A stretch of 64,000 bases of DNA from Mycobacterium sp. 1554424.7 (GCF_001665295.1 NZ_LZSE01000007.1:1-64000); one strand, 5' to 3'; positions 8,654 to 17,748 are shown, counted from the stretch's first letter. The notes: generated from the sequence alone by a model not told the origin. Translations and numbers: made by a program.

Positions 8654-9799
8654 TTAATTGTCTTGATCAACGGGCGTTATGTGGACTGTGATGTTGCCGC
8701 CCTTGCGTTTTGCATCGAGCATCGCCTGGTCGGCTCGACTGATGCTGGCGTCGAGGAGGGCCATCGCGTCGGCTCCTGGCGCGGTGAAGACGCCGAGCTC
8801 GACATGGGTGACGCCGATGCTGGCGGTGACTGGAGCGTGATCGGCCGGTTCGGCGATCGCGCACCTGACTTGTTCGGCACTTCGTTGTGTGTGGTCAGGC
8901 TCGGTGACGTCGATGACGACGAATTCCTCTCCCCCGATTCGGGCCACTAATGCCCTAGCGCGCACGGCAGATTCGATCCGCCGAGCGGTGCGGATCAAGA
9001 CGTCGTCGCCGATCGGATGGCCGAAGGTGTCGTTGATTTCTTTGAAGTGGTCGAGGTCGGCGACCATCACGGCCAACTGCCCGCCCGAGGGGTGATGATC
9101 GCCCAGCAAGTCGGCGAAGTAAAGGTGCAGGCCCCGCCGGTTGAGCAGACCGGTCAGCGGATCGGTGCCCGACTCGTTGGCGTCGTTGCGCAGCGTCCGG
9201 ATCCCGAACTGGATCCCAACGGGTGCGGCGAGGACCGGTGTCGTCGCGGCCAGGATGCTGGCGGCGAAAACCACGCCGTCAAAGTGCGCGTCCGCAGCCG
9301 CCCGCAAGGCGAACACGGCCGTCGACGCGAAGATCCACAGGGTATGCAGTGCAAGGAATCTCGGTCCGTCGAAGAACAGTAGATAGACCGAGAGTTGCGT
9401 AAACGCGTTGAACCCGTACAGGCCCGCGAGCCAGGCTGGTTCGTACAATGCCAGCATGGCGATCCCGATGTCGCAGGTGATGACGAACGCGCGCCCCATC
9501 GGAAGTGACGGCCATGGTCGAAAACACCACCGGATCACCCAAAACAACACCAAAACCGCGAACGATGCCGCGACAACCCGAGATTCGAGACGATTCGGCC
9601 CGGCCCAGGGAAGAAGGATCACCAGCGCCGTCACGACCGTCAGTCCATTGCCCACCCCGATCATTACTCGGATGGCCTCTGCCATCGACCGCTTGGCGAA
9701 GTACTGCACTTGCGCGGCATAGTCGACTGGCGAATTCCACCATTCACCGACAAGACTGCGAAACACCGCGAAACTTCTGGACTCGGCCAGCGAAGCCAT
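8654..9799 (-). CDS. Membrane diguanylate cyclase (GGDEF)
   Basis: A 381-residue protein predicted to form cyclic-di-GMP from two GTP. After a hydrophilic N-terminus, five or six membrane helices span about 45-205, followed by a GGDEF domain with the DPLTGLLNRRG opening and a GGEEF signature at 289-293, which is catalytically acceptable. The inhibitory-site position reads RARA, not RxxD. I start at ATG 9799, preceded by GAGGAGG at a distance of 11 bases. A longer frame from TTG 9937 would overlap the upstream gene, lacks a good site and adds residues unlike related proteins. It lies 100 bases downstream of the GAF-EAL gene and may be co-transcribed with it. Confidence 0.85.
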   Translation of the reverse strand: MASLAESRSFAVFRSLVGEWWNSPVDYAAQVQYFAKRSMAEAIRVMIGVGNGLTVVTALVILLPWAGPNRLESRVVAASFAVLVLFWVIRWCFRPWPSLPMGRAFVITCDIGIAMLALYEPAWLAGLYGFNAFTQLSVYLLFFDGPRFLALHTLWIFASTAVFALRAAADAHFDGVVFAASILAATTPVLAAPVGIQFGIRTLRNDANESGTDPLTGLLNRRGLHLYFADLLGDHHPSGGQLAVMVADLDHFKEINDTFGHPIGDDVLIRTARRIESAVRARALVARIGGEEFVVIDVTEPDHTQRSAEQVRCAIAEPADHAPVTASIGVTHVELGVFTAPGADAMALLDASISRADQAMLDAKRKGGNITVHITPVDQDN

Positions 9800-9899
9800 C
9801 TCTAGAGACGCCTCCTCGACGGTCCTGAGAATACCGCCGCTAATCAAACGCAATGCGGCGCCAAGATCAGCGAAGGATATTACAGGTTGTGCCCGCCGG

Positions 9900-11189
9900 T
9901 TATACCGGGTTATGAACGCATGGTTGAGGTTCCCCAAGGTGAATGCCTTGGCCGTATTCGATACCGAGACGAATCAGCGTCTGGAGCTGGCCGGGTGTCT
10001 CCACAGCTTCGGCCACCAATTTTGCCTGCAGCTCGGAGGCCAGCGAGTTCAGCGCGGTCGCCAACGCGCGTTTGACGGGATCGCCGTCGATGCCAGCGAT
10101 CAACTCCCCGTCGATCTTGATGACGTCCGGACGCAGCCGCAGCAGTTGGGTGAAGCTGGCATATCCGGCGCCGGCATCGTCGACTGCCACGCGGATTCCG
10201 CGATCACGCAGAGGCCTCAGGCATGCGCCGAGGTCATCGGGAAACGGTTCGTGCTCGGTGATCTCGACGATCAGCGGCCGGTCCTGAGCTGTGAGCACGT
10301 CCTGAATCGCCGGCTCCAGCGCGGCGCTCGGGCTCAGGTTGGCGGTGACTGGGTAATCCTTCGGGATGCCGTGAGCGCCACTCAGGACGGTGCACAGGGC
10401 CGCATGTTCTAGGTCGACGCCTCGGCCCACCCGCCGGGCAGCGCTGAACCACTGCGTTGGGGCCAACTCCGACGATGCGGGAACGCGTATCAACCCTTCG
10501 TAGGCAATTGTCTTGCCGCTGGCCAGATGGACGATGGGTTGAAAGACCGCGCTGAGAGCGTCCGGCTGCGCAAGGACTGCGTCCACTCGATCTTGCAGCG
10601 CCTCCGTCTCGACTGCCTCGGGCAACATCACCGAGGCGATGAATCGCTCCGTGAGGGCCCGTTGCCCACGCTCGTCGCTGTCGCTCATCACGTGGGTCAG
10701 CAGTGTGGATAGCTGTGACTGGGCGCCGATCAAGGCCGACACGAACTCACTGATTGCGAGCATCGCGTCGACATCCGCGTCAGTGAACGCGCCGGCCGCC
10801 CTCGCGGCCAGCAGCAGTGAACCGATGGCGTCGTCGTTGTACATCAGGGGTATCGCCGCCCAGGACCGAGTCCCCCAATGCTTGTTCATCGCACGAACAC
10901 GTGCCGACAGTCGCCGGTCCGCAAGGGCGTCGTCTATGAGCTTTGGGTGTTTTTCCCGCGCCGCGAGGCCCTGAATGCTGCTCTGGTTGGGCACCACGAA
11001 ACCCGGCGTAGTGGCCAGCACGCCGTGTCCGGAAACGGTCACGTACGCGTTATCGGAGGCGCGGAGTAGCGTGACGGCCGCTCCGTCGGCCTTTTGCATG
11101 AAGGCGCATGCCTGCTCGGCAATGCGCCCCATCAAAGACACCGGGTCCATCGACGCGGCCAGTGCCTGAACCAGGCTCTCCACATTCAC
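9900..11189 (-). CDS. GAF-EAL cyclic-di-GMP phosphodiesterase-like protein
   Basis: A 429-residue soluble protein with a GAF sensor domain (about 10-155) and an EAL domain (about 190-425). The signature triad reads EGL at 231-233 instead of EAL, but the metal ligands are kept: E231, N284, E309, D337 and D338, together with K358, E394 and Q414. EGL variants can remain active, so phosphodiesterase function is plausible but not certain. There is no membrane segment, so the GAF domain probably senses a cytosolic small molecule. The start is GTG 11189 with GGGATCGGG before it. With the GGDEF gene downstream it forms a likely synthesis/degradation pair. Confidence 0.85.
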   Translation of the reverse strand: MNVESLVQALAASMDPVSLMGRIAEQACAFMQKADGAAVTLLRASDNAYVTVSGHGVLATTPGFVVPNQSSIQGLAAREKHPKLIDDALADRRLSARVRAMNKHWGTRSWAAIPLMYNDDAIGSLLLAARAAGAFTDADVDAMLAISEFVSALIGAQSQLSTLLTHVMSDSDERGQRALTERFIASVMLPEAVETEALQDRVDAVLAQPDALSAVFQPIVHLASGKTIAYEGLIRVPASSELAPTQWFSAARRVGRGVDLEHAALCTVLSGAHGIPKDYPVTANLSPSAALEPAIQDVLTAQDRPLIVEITEHEPFPDDLGACLRPLRDRGIRVAVDDAGAGYASFTQLLRLRPDVIKIDGELIAGIDGDPVKRALATALNSLASELQAKLVAEAVETPGQLQTLIRLGIEYGQGIHLGEPQPCVHNPV

Positions 11190-11315
11190 CCCGATCCCAG
11201 CGGCTTATGAGGGTTGCGAGGTTCACGATAACCACCGCGCACCCGACGCGGGTGAGATTCAAAGTGGGGACCCGAGTGGGCGGGTTACAGTAAACCTCGC
11301 CGTGCGCAGGCAACT

Positions 11316-11744
11316 CTAGGTGCAACGATATTGCCCGTTGAGCACACAATTCACCGGTGGCGAGTAGGTACCGATCAGCACTCCCCTGAAACCACCTGTG
11401 GCTGACCCACCGGGTGCAATGACGCGATTCCAATTCGCGGGTGTGACGACAAAGTGGGTGCCAGATTGGGTAACGGTGCTATTCCACGCATGCGACACGG
11501 ATTGCCCCGCCGGCATGTCGAATTCAAGCTTCCAATCGCTCAGCGGCGCCAGGCTCGCGTTGGTGACGGTGAAGTTTGCAATGAAACCGGTCTGCCACGT
11601 GTGTTCCACCGATAACGTCGCCGCGGCCGCAGCCGCATGGGCGACGGGCGCGATGCCGAGCCCGAGGACGGCAACTATCAATGCCGACACCGATACGTGA
11701 AGCGCTGTGCGCCAGCGCTTCACGTAATTGTTCTGTCTGGCCAT
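11316..11744 (-). CDS. Secreted carbohydrate-binding CBM2-domain protein, Rv1987-like
   Basis: A 142-residue secreted protein consisting almost only of a family 2 carbohydrate-binding module. The signal peptide ends near APVAHA, residue about 38. The module shows the surface tryptophans (HTWQTGF, SDWKLEF, HAWNSTV, ANWNRVI) and the APGGSATGGFRG segment, with two cysteines near the C-terminus that could form a disulphide. There is no catalytic domain. From memory the length and sequence closely match M. tuberculosis Rv1987, annotated as a possible chitinase. ATG 11744 gives a standard signal peptide; the frame extends further upstream without need. Likely binds cellulose or chitin; its biological target is unknown. 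Confidence 0.85.
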   Translation of the reverse strand: MARQNNYVKRWRTALHVSVSALIVAVLGLGIAPVAHAAAAAATLSVEHTWQTGFIANFTVTNASLAPLSDWKLEFDMPAGQSVSHAWNSTVTQSGTHFVVTPANWNRVIAPGGSATGGFRGVLIGTYSPPVNCVLNGQYRCT

Positions 11745-11863
11745 GCCGCCAACACTAATTCCAACCAGGCAATATCGGCCCACGCGTCGCGGGTACGCTG
11801 CGTTACCTTTGCTCAACTGAAACCATCATGAAACGTTAGCCGCGCCACCGACGCCCCGCGGAG

Positions 11864-13477
11864 TCATCGAGGCACGCGCACCGCGAGGTAGTACTCGGGG
11901 CGCCGCTTCTTGTCGACGGTATAGCCGATCGCCTCCGCAGTGCCCTGTGAGTCGTAGGCCAACCAGCGCTCCGTGCGCTGACGCTCGAATTCGGTCCACG
12001 ACGCGACGGTGAACCGTTCGATGAACGTGTCCGGTTCTCCCACACGTCGATACAGCTGCCAACTGTGGCCGCCCGTGCGCAGCCGTGACCGCCTGACCGC
12101 GCCCATCGCTGTTACGAAGTCCTTGAGATTCTCGGCCGGCACTCGATAACTGACGCTTACCAGCACCGGCCCGTCGTCGGCAGACGGCTCCGACACCATC
12201 GTCGGTACCGGCAATGTTGAGGAAACGTCGAAGACGTTGACCTTCCCGGTCGCCGGGCGCAACGGAAGCGGCCCGACGCTGACGGCGACCACGCCCAACA
12301 AGATGGCAGAGCCGATCATCGCGACGTCGAGCCCCTCGCGTGTGGCGACCAGCCCCGAGGCATACGAACCCAACGCTTGAGACCCCGTGAGCACCAGCAG
12401 ATAGATCGACAGTGCACGGGCTCGAACCCATCGCGGCAATGACAGTTGTGCCGCGGCGTTCAGCGTGGTCAGGGTGATCAGCCACGCCGTCCCCGACAGC
12501 ACCAGAAACGGCATCGCTGCGGCGAACGGGAGCCACACCGCGGCCAACGGGGCTAAACCGTAGACGGCGGCACACGCCGCCAACAGGACGTTGTCCGAGA
12601 ACCGCCGGTGCAGCGGGGCGGCCACCGCGACGGCCAGGACCGCGCCAACCCCGATGGCCCCCAATGCGACACCGTAACCGCTGGGCCCCGACTCCCATCG
12701 TTGGGCGGCCGCCACCGGCAGCAGCGCCGTCAGGGCCGACGCGGGAAACAGGAAAAGCGCGGCGCGAAGCAGGATCCTGCGAAATATCGGCCCGTGGCGG
12801 ACGTACCGCAGCCCGCTGACGACGGCTTGGCTGAGTCGTTCGCGCTCAAGGGGTGCCAGCTGCCTGGACCGCTGCCACGCCATCAGGGCGATGATGATGC
12901 CCGCGAACGAGACAGCATTCAAGGCGAACACCGCAGCGGGTCCCGCCAGCGCAACAACGACACCGCCGATCGCAGGCCCGACCGCCCGGGCGATATTGAG
13001 CGAGAGGCTGGCTAGTGTTGCGGCGGCGGATATCTGCTCACGCACGACGACCTCGGGTTGGATCGCCTGCCACGCCGGGGCGGTGAGTGCAGAGGCACAA
13101 CCGATGGCCACGGTAAACCCCAACAACCACGTCGGGCTCAGCCGCCCGAGGTAGGTCACCAGCGCCAACGCCAGCGTCACCAGCACGGCATAGGACTGCA
13201 GCACCATGAGGAGGCGGCGCTGGTCGAAAAGGTCGGCGAGCGCTCCGGCGAACAAGCCCAACAACAGCGTCGGCCCAAGACTCGCGGTTTGAACCAGAGC
13301 CACGACGACGTCGCTGCTATGCGATTCCACCAAAAACCACTGGGCCGCCACAATCTGCATCCAGGTGCCGATGTTGGAGACGAACTGCGCAATGAACAAA
13401 GCGCGAAACACGCGATTGCGCAACGGTGCCCAGGTAGACGGGTGCGCGCCGTCGGCGCGTTCTTGCTGCCCAATCAC
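11864..13477 (-). CDS. MFS exporter of the EntS type with C-terminal ferredoxin-like domain
   Basis: A 537-residue transporter of the MFS_3 family (enterobactin-exporter type). The N-terminal motif with FRALFIAQFVSNIGTWMQ is diagnostic, and about twelve membrane helices run to residue 410. The remaining 120 residues, from about 430, form a soluble domain resembling antibiotic-biosynthesis monooxygenase folds (segment WQLYRRVGEPDTF), an extension usual in this family. It probably exports a small hydrophobic compound or siderophore; the substrate is unknown. The start is GTG 13477 with no clear ribosome-binding site. It is divergent from the ATP-grasp ligase gene, and export of that ligase's product is a possibility, not shown. 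Confidence 0.85.
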   Translation of the reverse strand: MIGQQERADGAHPSTWAPLRNRVFRALFIAQFVSNIGTWMQIVAAQWFLVESHSSDVVVALVQTASLGPTLLLGLFAGALADLFDQRRLLMVLQSYAVLVTLALALVTYLGRLSPTWLLGFTVAIGCASALTAPAWQAIQPEVVVREQISAAATLASLSLNIARAVGPAIGGVVVALAGPAAVFALNAVSFAGIIIALMAWQRSRQLAPLERERLSQAVVSGLRYVRHGPIFRRILLRAALFLFPASALTALLPVAAAQRWESGPSGYGVALGAIGVGAVLAVAVAAPLHRRFSDNVLLAACAAVYGLAPLAAVWLPFAAAMPFLVLSGTAWLITLTTLNAAAQLSLPRWVRARALSIYLLVLTGSQALGSYASGLVATREGLDVAMIGSAILLGVVAVSVGPLPLRPATGKVNVFDVSSTLPVPTMVSEPSADDGPVLVSVSYRVPAENLKDFVTAMGAVRRSRLRTGGHSWQLYRRVGEPDTFIERFTVASWTEFERQRTERWLAYDSQGTAEAIGYTVDKKRRPEYYLAVRVPR

Positions 13478-13770
13478 CTTGGAACGATTTGTCGGTGATC
13501 TGACATGGGGTCAACGCCTTTCACGCGTCGCGGCGGCGCCTGAAGTCTACAGGCGCTCCCCCAAGCAACACTCCGCAAACGGCGTTCTCGCCGGGAGATA
13601 TCTCCCCCAACGGTTTACGCATTTGCGAGGTCGCCCTCTGCATCGGTCGCGGCCGGTCACGGTGCTCGGGCACTCTGCACTTTGCACGACCATCGGCGGG
13701 GCGCACACTTGTGCAATGCAGATAAGTCATTTCGCCAGCGCCGTGCGGCCGACAGTGCGGGGGGCATGAC

Positions 13771-15240
13771 ATGCACGCCGCCCAGCCGACGCCGCCCCGC
13801 AAGTTGAACGGCCTCTCAGACATACGCGCCTTCTTTCACACCAACAAGGTGCCGCTGTACTTCATCTCGCCGACGCCGTTCAACCTGTTGGGCGTCGACC
13901 GCTGGATACGAAACTTCTTCTACCTGACCTACTTTGACTCGTTCGAGGGCACGCACTCGCGCGTCTTCGTGCCACGACGACGCGACCGCCGCGATTTTGA
14001 CTCCATGGACGAGGTGTGCAGCCACCTCCTGTCCGATCCCGAGACGCTCGAGTTCATCGCGGGTAAAGGTCCCGGCGGCAAGTGCTGCTTCGTGATGATG
14101 AACGAGGAAATCCAGGCGCTCGCGCGGTCGGCGGGCCTCGAGGTCATGCATCCGCCGATCGAGTTGCGCCAGCGCCTGGGCTCCAAGATCGTTATGACGC
14201 GCCTGGCTGACGAGGCCGGGGTTCCGAGTGTGCCCAACACAATCGGTCGGGCCGGCTCCTACGACGAATTGCGGGCGCTCGCAGAAGGCGCCGGCTTAGG
14301 AGATGACCTCGTCATCTCGATCGCTTACGGCAACGCCGGCAGCGGGACGTTCTTCGTGCACGGTCAGCGTGATTGGGACGAGCACGCCGGTGACCTGGTC
14401 GGGCAGGACCTCAAGGTCATGAAACGGATCCGCAATGTGGAGGTCTGCCTCGAGGGCGCCGTGACCCGCCACGGCACCGTGGTAGGGCCCGCGATGACCA
14501 GTCTCGTCGGTTACTCGGAGCTGACGCCGAGCCGGGGTAGCTGGTGCGGCAACGACATCTGGCACGAGGTGCTACCGCCCGCACAGACACATGCCGCGCG
14601 AGAAATGGTGACGAAGCTGGGTGACGTCATGCGCCGCGAGGGGTACCTCGGCTATTTCGAGGTGGACCTTCTGCATGACCTCGACTCCGACGAGCTCTAC
14701 CTCGGCGAGGTGAATCCGCGCCTCAGCGGCGCGAGCCCGATGACGAACTTGACCGCTGAGGCCTACGCCGACATGCCGCTGTTTCTGTTTCACCTGCTCG
14801 AGTACATGGGCGTGGAGTACGAGCTCGACATCGATGAGATCAACGCGCGCTGGGAGCGCGGCTATGGCGAGGATGAGGTCTGGGGCCAGGTGATACTCAC
14901 CGAGACCTCGCCCGATATCGAGATCTTCACCGCGACGCCACGCACCGGGGTGTGGCGCATCGACGACGAGGGCCGGGTCTCCTTTTCGCGGACCGCCAAC
15001 GACTGGGCCACGCTGCTCGACGGGTCCGAGGCCTTTTACATGCGGGTCGCGGCTCCCGGCGACTTACGTTCCGAGGGCGCCCAACTCGGCGTGCTCGTCA
15101 CCCGCTCACACCTGCAGACGGATGACTATCAGCTCAGCGACCGCTGCCAACGCTGGGTCAAAGGCATGAAGGCGAAGTTCGTCTCGACGCCCCTGACGCC
15201 GGCCGCGCCGATCGTCTCGCGGCTAGTCGCACGGGCGTGA
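13771..15240 (+). CDS. ATP-grasp ligase (biotin-carboxylase-like)
   Basis: A 489-residue ATP-grasp enzyme, expected to join a carboxylate to an amine or similar nucleophile through an acylphosphate. The ATP-grasp core spans about 120-340. Visible are ISIAYGNAGSGTFF, which resembles the glycine-rich nucleotide loop, LGYFEVDLL with a metal-binding glutamate, and LGEVNPRLSG with the E-x-N metal ligands. No biotinyl or other carrier domain is present, so the biotin-carboxylase label often given to such proteins is unproven. GGGGGG precedes the ATG. The stop overlaps the start of the serine hydrolase gene in GTGA, so the two are translated together. Confidence 0.8.
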   Translation: MHAAQPTPPRKLNGLSDIRAFFHTNKVPLYFISPTPFNLLGVDRWIRNFFYLTYFDSFEGTHSRVFVPRRRDRRDFDSMDEVCSHLLSDPETLEFIAGKGPGGKCCFVMMNEEIQALARSAGLEVMHPPIELRQRLGSKIVMTRLADEAGVPSVPNTIGRAGSYDELRALAEGAGLGDDLVISIAYGNAGSGTFFVHGQRDWDEHAGDLVGQDLKVMKRIRNVEVCLEGAVTRHGTVVGPAMTSLVGYSELTPSRGSWCGNDIWHEVLPPAQTHAAREMVTKLGDVMRREGYLGYFEVDLLHDLDSDELYLGEVNPRLSGASPMTNLTAEAYADMPLFLFHLLEYMGVEYELDIDEINARWERGYGEDEVWGQVILTETSPDIEIFTATPRTGVWRIDDEGRVSFSRTANDWATLLDGSEAFYMRVAAPGDLRSEGAQLGVLVTRSHLQTDDYQLSDRCQRWVKGMKAKFVSTPLTPAAPIVSRLVARA

Positions 15241-16412
15241 GCGCCCCGGCCGGTATTTCACTGGATAACTGGCTGTTGCCGCCCTATTCGCAGTGGTCGT
15301 TTCAGCACGTCGAAGACTTCGTGCCGACCGCGCGAATTTCACGCGGGACCGGGCCCGCCGCGGCCTTGCCCGCAGCCCCGGCTCCCCTGGCCGACATTCC
15401 GGTAACGAACGCCAATGGAGGGGCCAGCACCGTCGGCGCGGTCATGGCCGCCACCGCCACCGACGGGTGGGCCGTCGCCTACCGCGCGTCGCTGGTGGCC
15501 GAGGAGTACCTCGGCGGCATGCGGGCCGAGACCCGGCACCTGCTGTTCTCGGTGAGCAAATCGCTGGTGGCCGCCGTCGTCGGAGCGCTGCACGAGGCCG
15601 GTGCGATCGAGCTCGACGCACCGGTCACCACATTCGTCCCCGCGTTGGCGAATTGCGGCTACGAGGGCGCGACGGTGCGCCACCTGTTGGACATGAGATC
15701 GGGCATCGCCTTTTCCGAAAACTACGGCGACCCTGGCGCCGAGATACACCGCCTCGACCAGGCGATGGGGTGGGCGCCACGGAGCGATCCGGACGCCCCG
15801 TCCACGCTAAAAGCGTTCCTCCTGTCCTTGCGGCAGAAGTCGGCCCACGGCGGCCCGTTCGAATATCGCTCGTGCGAAACCGACGTCCTCGGCTGGATCT
15901 GCGAAGTTGCCGGCGCCCAGCGGATGCCCGAATTGATGTCGGAACTGTTGTGGAGTCGCATCGGCGCCCAGTGCGACGCGACGATCGGCGTCGACGCGAC
16001 CGGGACCGGACTGTTCGACGGCGGCGTCAGCGCGTGTCTTACCGACATGATCCGGTTCGGATCGCTGCTCCTGCGCGACGGTGTCTCGTTGACGGGCCGG
16101 CAGGTGGTGCCGGAATCGTGGATCGCCGACACCCTCCACGGCGGCCCCGACTCGCGTCAGGCATTCGCCGCCAGCCCCGATGACACCGAGCTGCCCGGCG
16201 GCATGTACCGCAACCAGGTGTGGCTCCCCTACCCCGGCACCAACATCGCGCTGTGCCTGGGCATGTGCGGTCAGATGATTTATGTCAACCGCACCGCAGA
16301 AATCGTTGCCGCCAAGCTCTCCACCCAGCAGCACTCGCACGAGCCGCACATGCTGGACACGCTGCGCGCATTCGATGCGGTGGCCGAGGAACTGGCCGGA
16401 ATCGCCACTTAG
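15237..16412 (+). CDS. Serine hydrolase, beta-lactamase/transpeptidase fold
   Basis: A 391-residue protein of the PF00144 family (class C beta-lactamase, DD-peptidase and esterase fold). The nucleophile motif is SVSK at 105-108. The second motif appears as YRS in FEYRSCETD, and the KTG-like third motif is weak (near LGMCGQ). There is no signal peptide, so it is cytosolic, which argues against a cell-wall enzyme and for an amidase or esterase. Its GTG start overlaps the ligase stop, so it probably acts on the ligase's product or substrate. Cytosolic relatives such as NylB cleave amide oligomers. Substrate unknown. Confidence 0.8.
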   Translation: MSAPAGISLDNWLLPPYSQWSFQHVEDFVPTARISRGTGPAAALPAAPAPLADIPVTNANGGASTVGAVMAATATDGWAVAYRASLVAEEYLGGMRAETRHLLFSVSKSLVAAVVGALHEAGAIELDAPVTTFVPALANCGYEGATVRHLLDMRSGIAFSENYGDPGAEIHRLDQAMGWAPRSDPDAPSTLKAFLLSLRQKSAHGGPFEYRSCETDVLGWICEVAGAQRMPELMSELLWSRIGAQCDATIGVDATGTGLFDGGVSACLTDMIRFGSLLLRDGVSLTGRQVVPESWIADTLHGGPDSRQAFAASPDDTELPGGMYRNQVWLPYPGTNIALCLGMCGQMIYVNRTAEIVAAKLSTQQHSHEPHMLDTLRAFDAVAEELAGIAT

Positions 16413-16424
16413 CTGGTGGCGGAC

Positions 16425-16571
16425 CTATCTCTGACGAGGGATCGCGACGCGACCCGGCTTCCGTCGCTCGGCGTCTTGCCTTTCGTGGCGCTGGCGCGCC
16501 CACCATGCCCGCAGGGCCTGAACATCGATCGGCGCAGTTGGATCGTCAAAAGGCGATGGTGCGGTGTACAT
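16425..16571 (-). CDS. Candidate 48-residue basic small protein
   Basis: An ATG at 16571 with GAAGG five bases upstream opens a 48-codon frame. The product starts MYTAPSPFDDP, has a WWARQRHERQDAERR stretch and ends in basic residues, a composition unlike random antisense. An AT-rich region with dyads lies just upstream, in the right place for a promoter. The longer frame reaching 16997 overlaps the DCC gene and is not believed. Function unknown. Confidence 0.4.
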   Translation of the reverse strand: MYTAPSPFDDPTAPIDVQALRAWWARQRHERQDAERRKPGRVAIPRQR

Positions 16572-16592
16572 GGCGCCTTCGTTCCGAAGATT

Positions 16593-16658
16593 GTAGACGT
16601 AAACGTCCACTGTTAGCTGTGAGCATACTATGAGACGATAAGAAACGCTAGCGTCTAC
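16593..16658. promoter_or_regulatory. AT-rich region with paired dyads
   Basis: GTAGACG at 16593-16599 is the reverse complement of CGTCTAC at 16652-16658. Each sits on a shorter dyad: GACGTAAACGTC at 16596-16607 and ACGCTAGCGT at 16645-16654. The region between is unusually AT-rich. This looks like a divergent promoter with two operator half-regions for the small minus-strand gene and the DCC gene. The regulator is unknown and none is encoded beside it. Confidence 0.4.
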
Positions 16659-16728
16659 TATTTGATCTTTGGGTAGCGCTCGGTGCGCCCGCGCCACGAA
16701 CATATCGTTCACCCCACCAGAGGGCACA

Positions 16729-17124
16729 ATGGAGGGTATGGACGGCGTTCTGATCTTCGATGGAAAGTGCGGCGTATGCACGCGCGCGCGGAACGGCCTG
16801 CTCCGCGTCAACCGAACTGGGCGGCTGCGAACCGAGCCCATGCAGAAGCCAGGAGTCTCCGAGCGGCTGGGAATTGCGACCGAACGCTTACCGGAATCGA
16901 GTTGGTGGCTGGATTCATCCGGCGCGGTGTTCGCCGGCGCCGAGGGGATGAACGCGGCGCTGTCAACCGCTTTGGGAACGCAGTTGCCGCTTCGCATCTA
17001 CCGCATCCCAGGGATAGGCCCGGTGCAGGAAGCGGTCTATCGGTGGGTGGCCGCGCACAGGTATCGATTCCGCGGAGTCACGCCATTGTGTGAATCCGAA
17101 CCCGCCGAGTGCGTTTCCCCTTAA
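16729..17124 (+). CDS. DCC-family thiol-disulphide oxidoreductase-like protein (DUF393)
   Basis: A 131-residue protein of the DCC family, small thioredoxin-like proteins named for a D-x-x-C-x-x-C motif. Here the motif is FDGKCGVC near residues 10-17. The WWLDSSG and later YRWVAAHRYRFRG segments fit the family. The redox partner is unknown. The start at 16729 has AGAGGG four bases away, while the alternative ATG 16738 has GGAGGG too close. It follows a 316-base non-coding stretch with dyads. Confidence 0.75.
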   Translation: MEGMDGVLIFDGKCGVCTRARNGLLRVNRTGRLRTEPMQKPGVSERLGIATERLPESSWWLDSSGAVFAGAEGMNAALSTALGTQLPLRIYRIPGIGPVQEAVYRWVAAHRYRFRGVTPLCESEPAECVSP

Positions 17125-17192
17125 GCGTCCCGACACCACTCCGCTTCAAGCGGAGACAAGGGTGGGTCAGCAACGGACGCAACGAGTGGCTG

Positions 17193-17198
17193 TAGCGT
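17193..17198 (+). promoter_or_regulatory. -10 element TAGCGT of a leaderless transcript
   Basis: TAGCGT fits the mycobacterial TANNNT consensus and lies seven bases before the GTG at 17206, so transcription would begin on the start codon. No ribosome-binding site is present, in agreement. Confidence 0.55.
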
Positions 17199-17205
17199 GA
17201 CGGCC

Positions 17206-17748
17206 GTGAAGTCCTACTCCTCCATGTCACTCGCGGCGTGCGTCGCAGCGTTCGTTCTACCGCTGGCTACCTCGGGCACGGCCACCGCGGCCGGCTCGTG
17301 CCCGACCGCGGCACCGCCGAGCGGTGGAGCGCCCGAATGGACGCTGAATGGTGCGACCGGCAGTGTCGCGGTCACCGGATCCACCGATACCGCAGCACCC
17401 CGGATCAACGTGACGACGCCGTTCAGCGTGACCCAGACCCAGGTGCAGACGCTGCGCGCTGGAGATGGACCGGTGGTCCCGGGCACAGCGAAAGTTTCAG
17501 TCTGCTACATGGGAGTCAACGGGCGTGACGGCTCGGTGTTCGACAGCAGCTACGAACGCGGCGCCCCCGTTGACTTCCCGCTCACCGGAGTCGTGCCGGG
17601 CTTCCAAAAGGCCATCGCCGGACAAAAGGTGGGGTCCACCGTGGGCGTCGCAATGACCTCCGCGGACGGCTACCCCAACGGTCAGCCCAGCGCTGGGATC
17701 CGGCCGGGCGACTCGCTCATCTTCGCGATCAAGATCCTAAGCGCCTGA
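17206..17748 (+). CDS. Secreted FKBP-type peptidyl-prolyl cis-trans isomerase
   Basis: A 180-residue exported protein. A Sec signal peptide ends near SGTATA, and the FKBP domain fills about 75-180. Recognisable FKBP elements are GDGPVVPGTAKVSVCYMG, seen here as its parts GDGPV and VSVCYMG, then GSVFDSSYERG, GVVPGFQKAIAGQKVGS and the final GDSLIFAIKIL. It should catalyse proline isomerisation outside the membrane and may help fold exported proteins. GTG 17206 is preferred to GTG 17197 because of the TAGCGT hexamer seven bases upstream. It is followed by cspA on the same strand with its own promoter. Confidence 0.85.
   Translation: MKSYSSMSLAACVAAFVLPLATSGTATAAGSCPTAAPPSGGAPEWTLNGATGSVAVTGSTDTAAPRINVTTPFSVTQTQVQTLRAGDGPVVPGTAKVSVCYMGVNGRDGSVFDSSYERGAPVDFPLTGVVPGFQKAIAGQKVGSTVGVAMTSADGYPNGQPSAGIRPGDSLIFAIKILSA

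Noticed and set aside
4642-11304. CAGTAAATCTCGCCGTG at 4642 and CAGTAAACCTCGCCGTG at 11288
   Set aside because: Sixteen of seventeen bases match, both in intergenic DNA, but flanks differ and no function is evident; kept only as a note.
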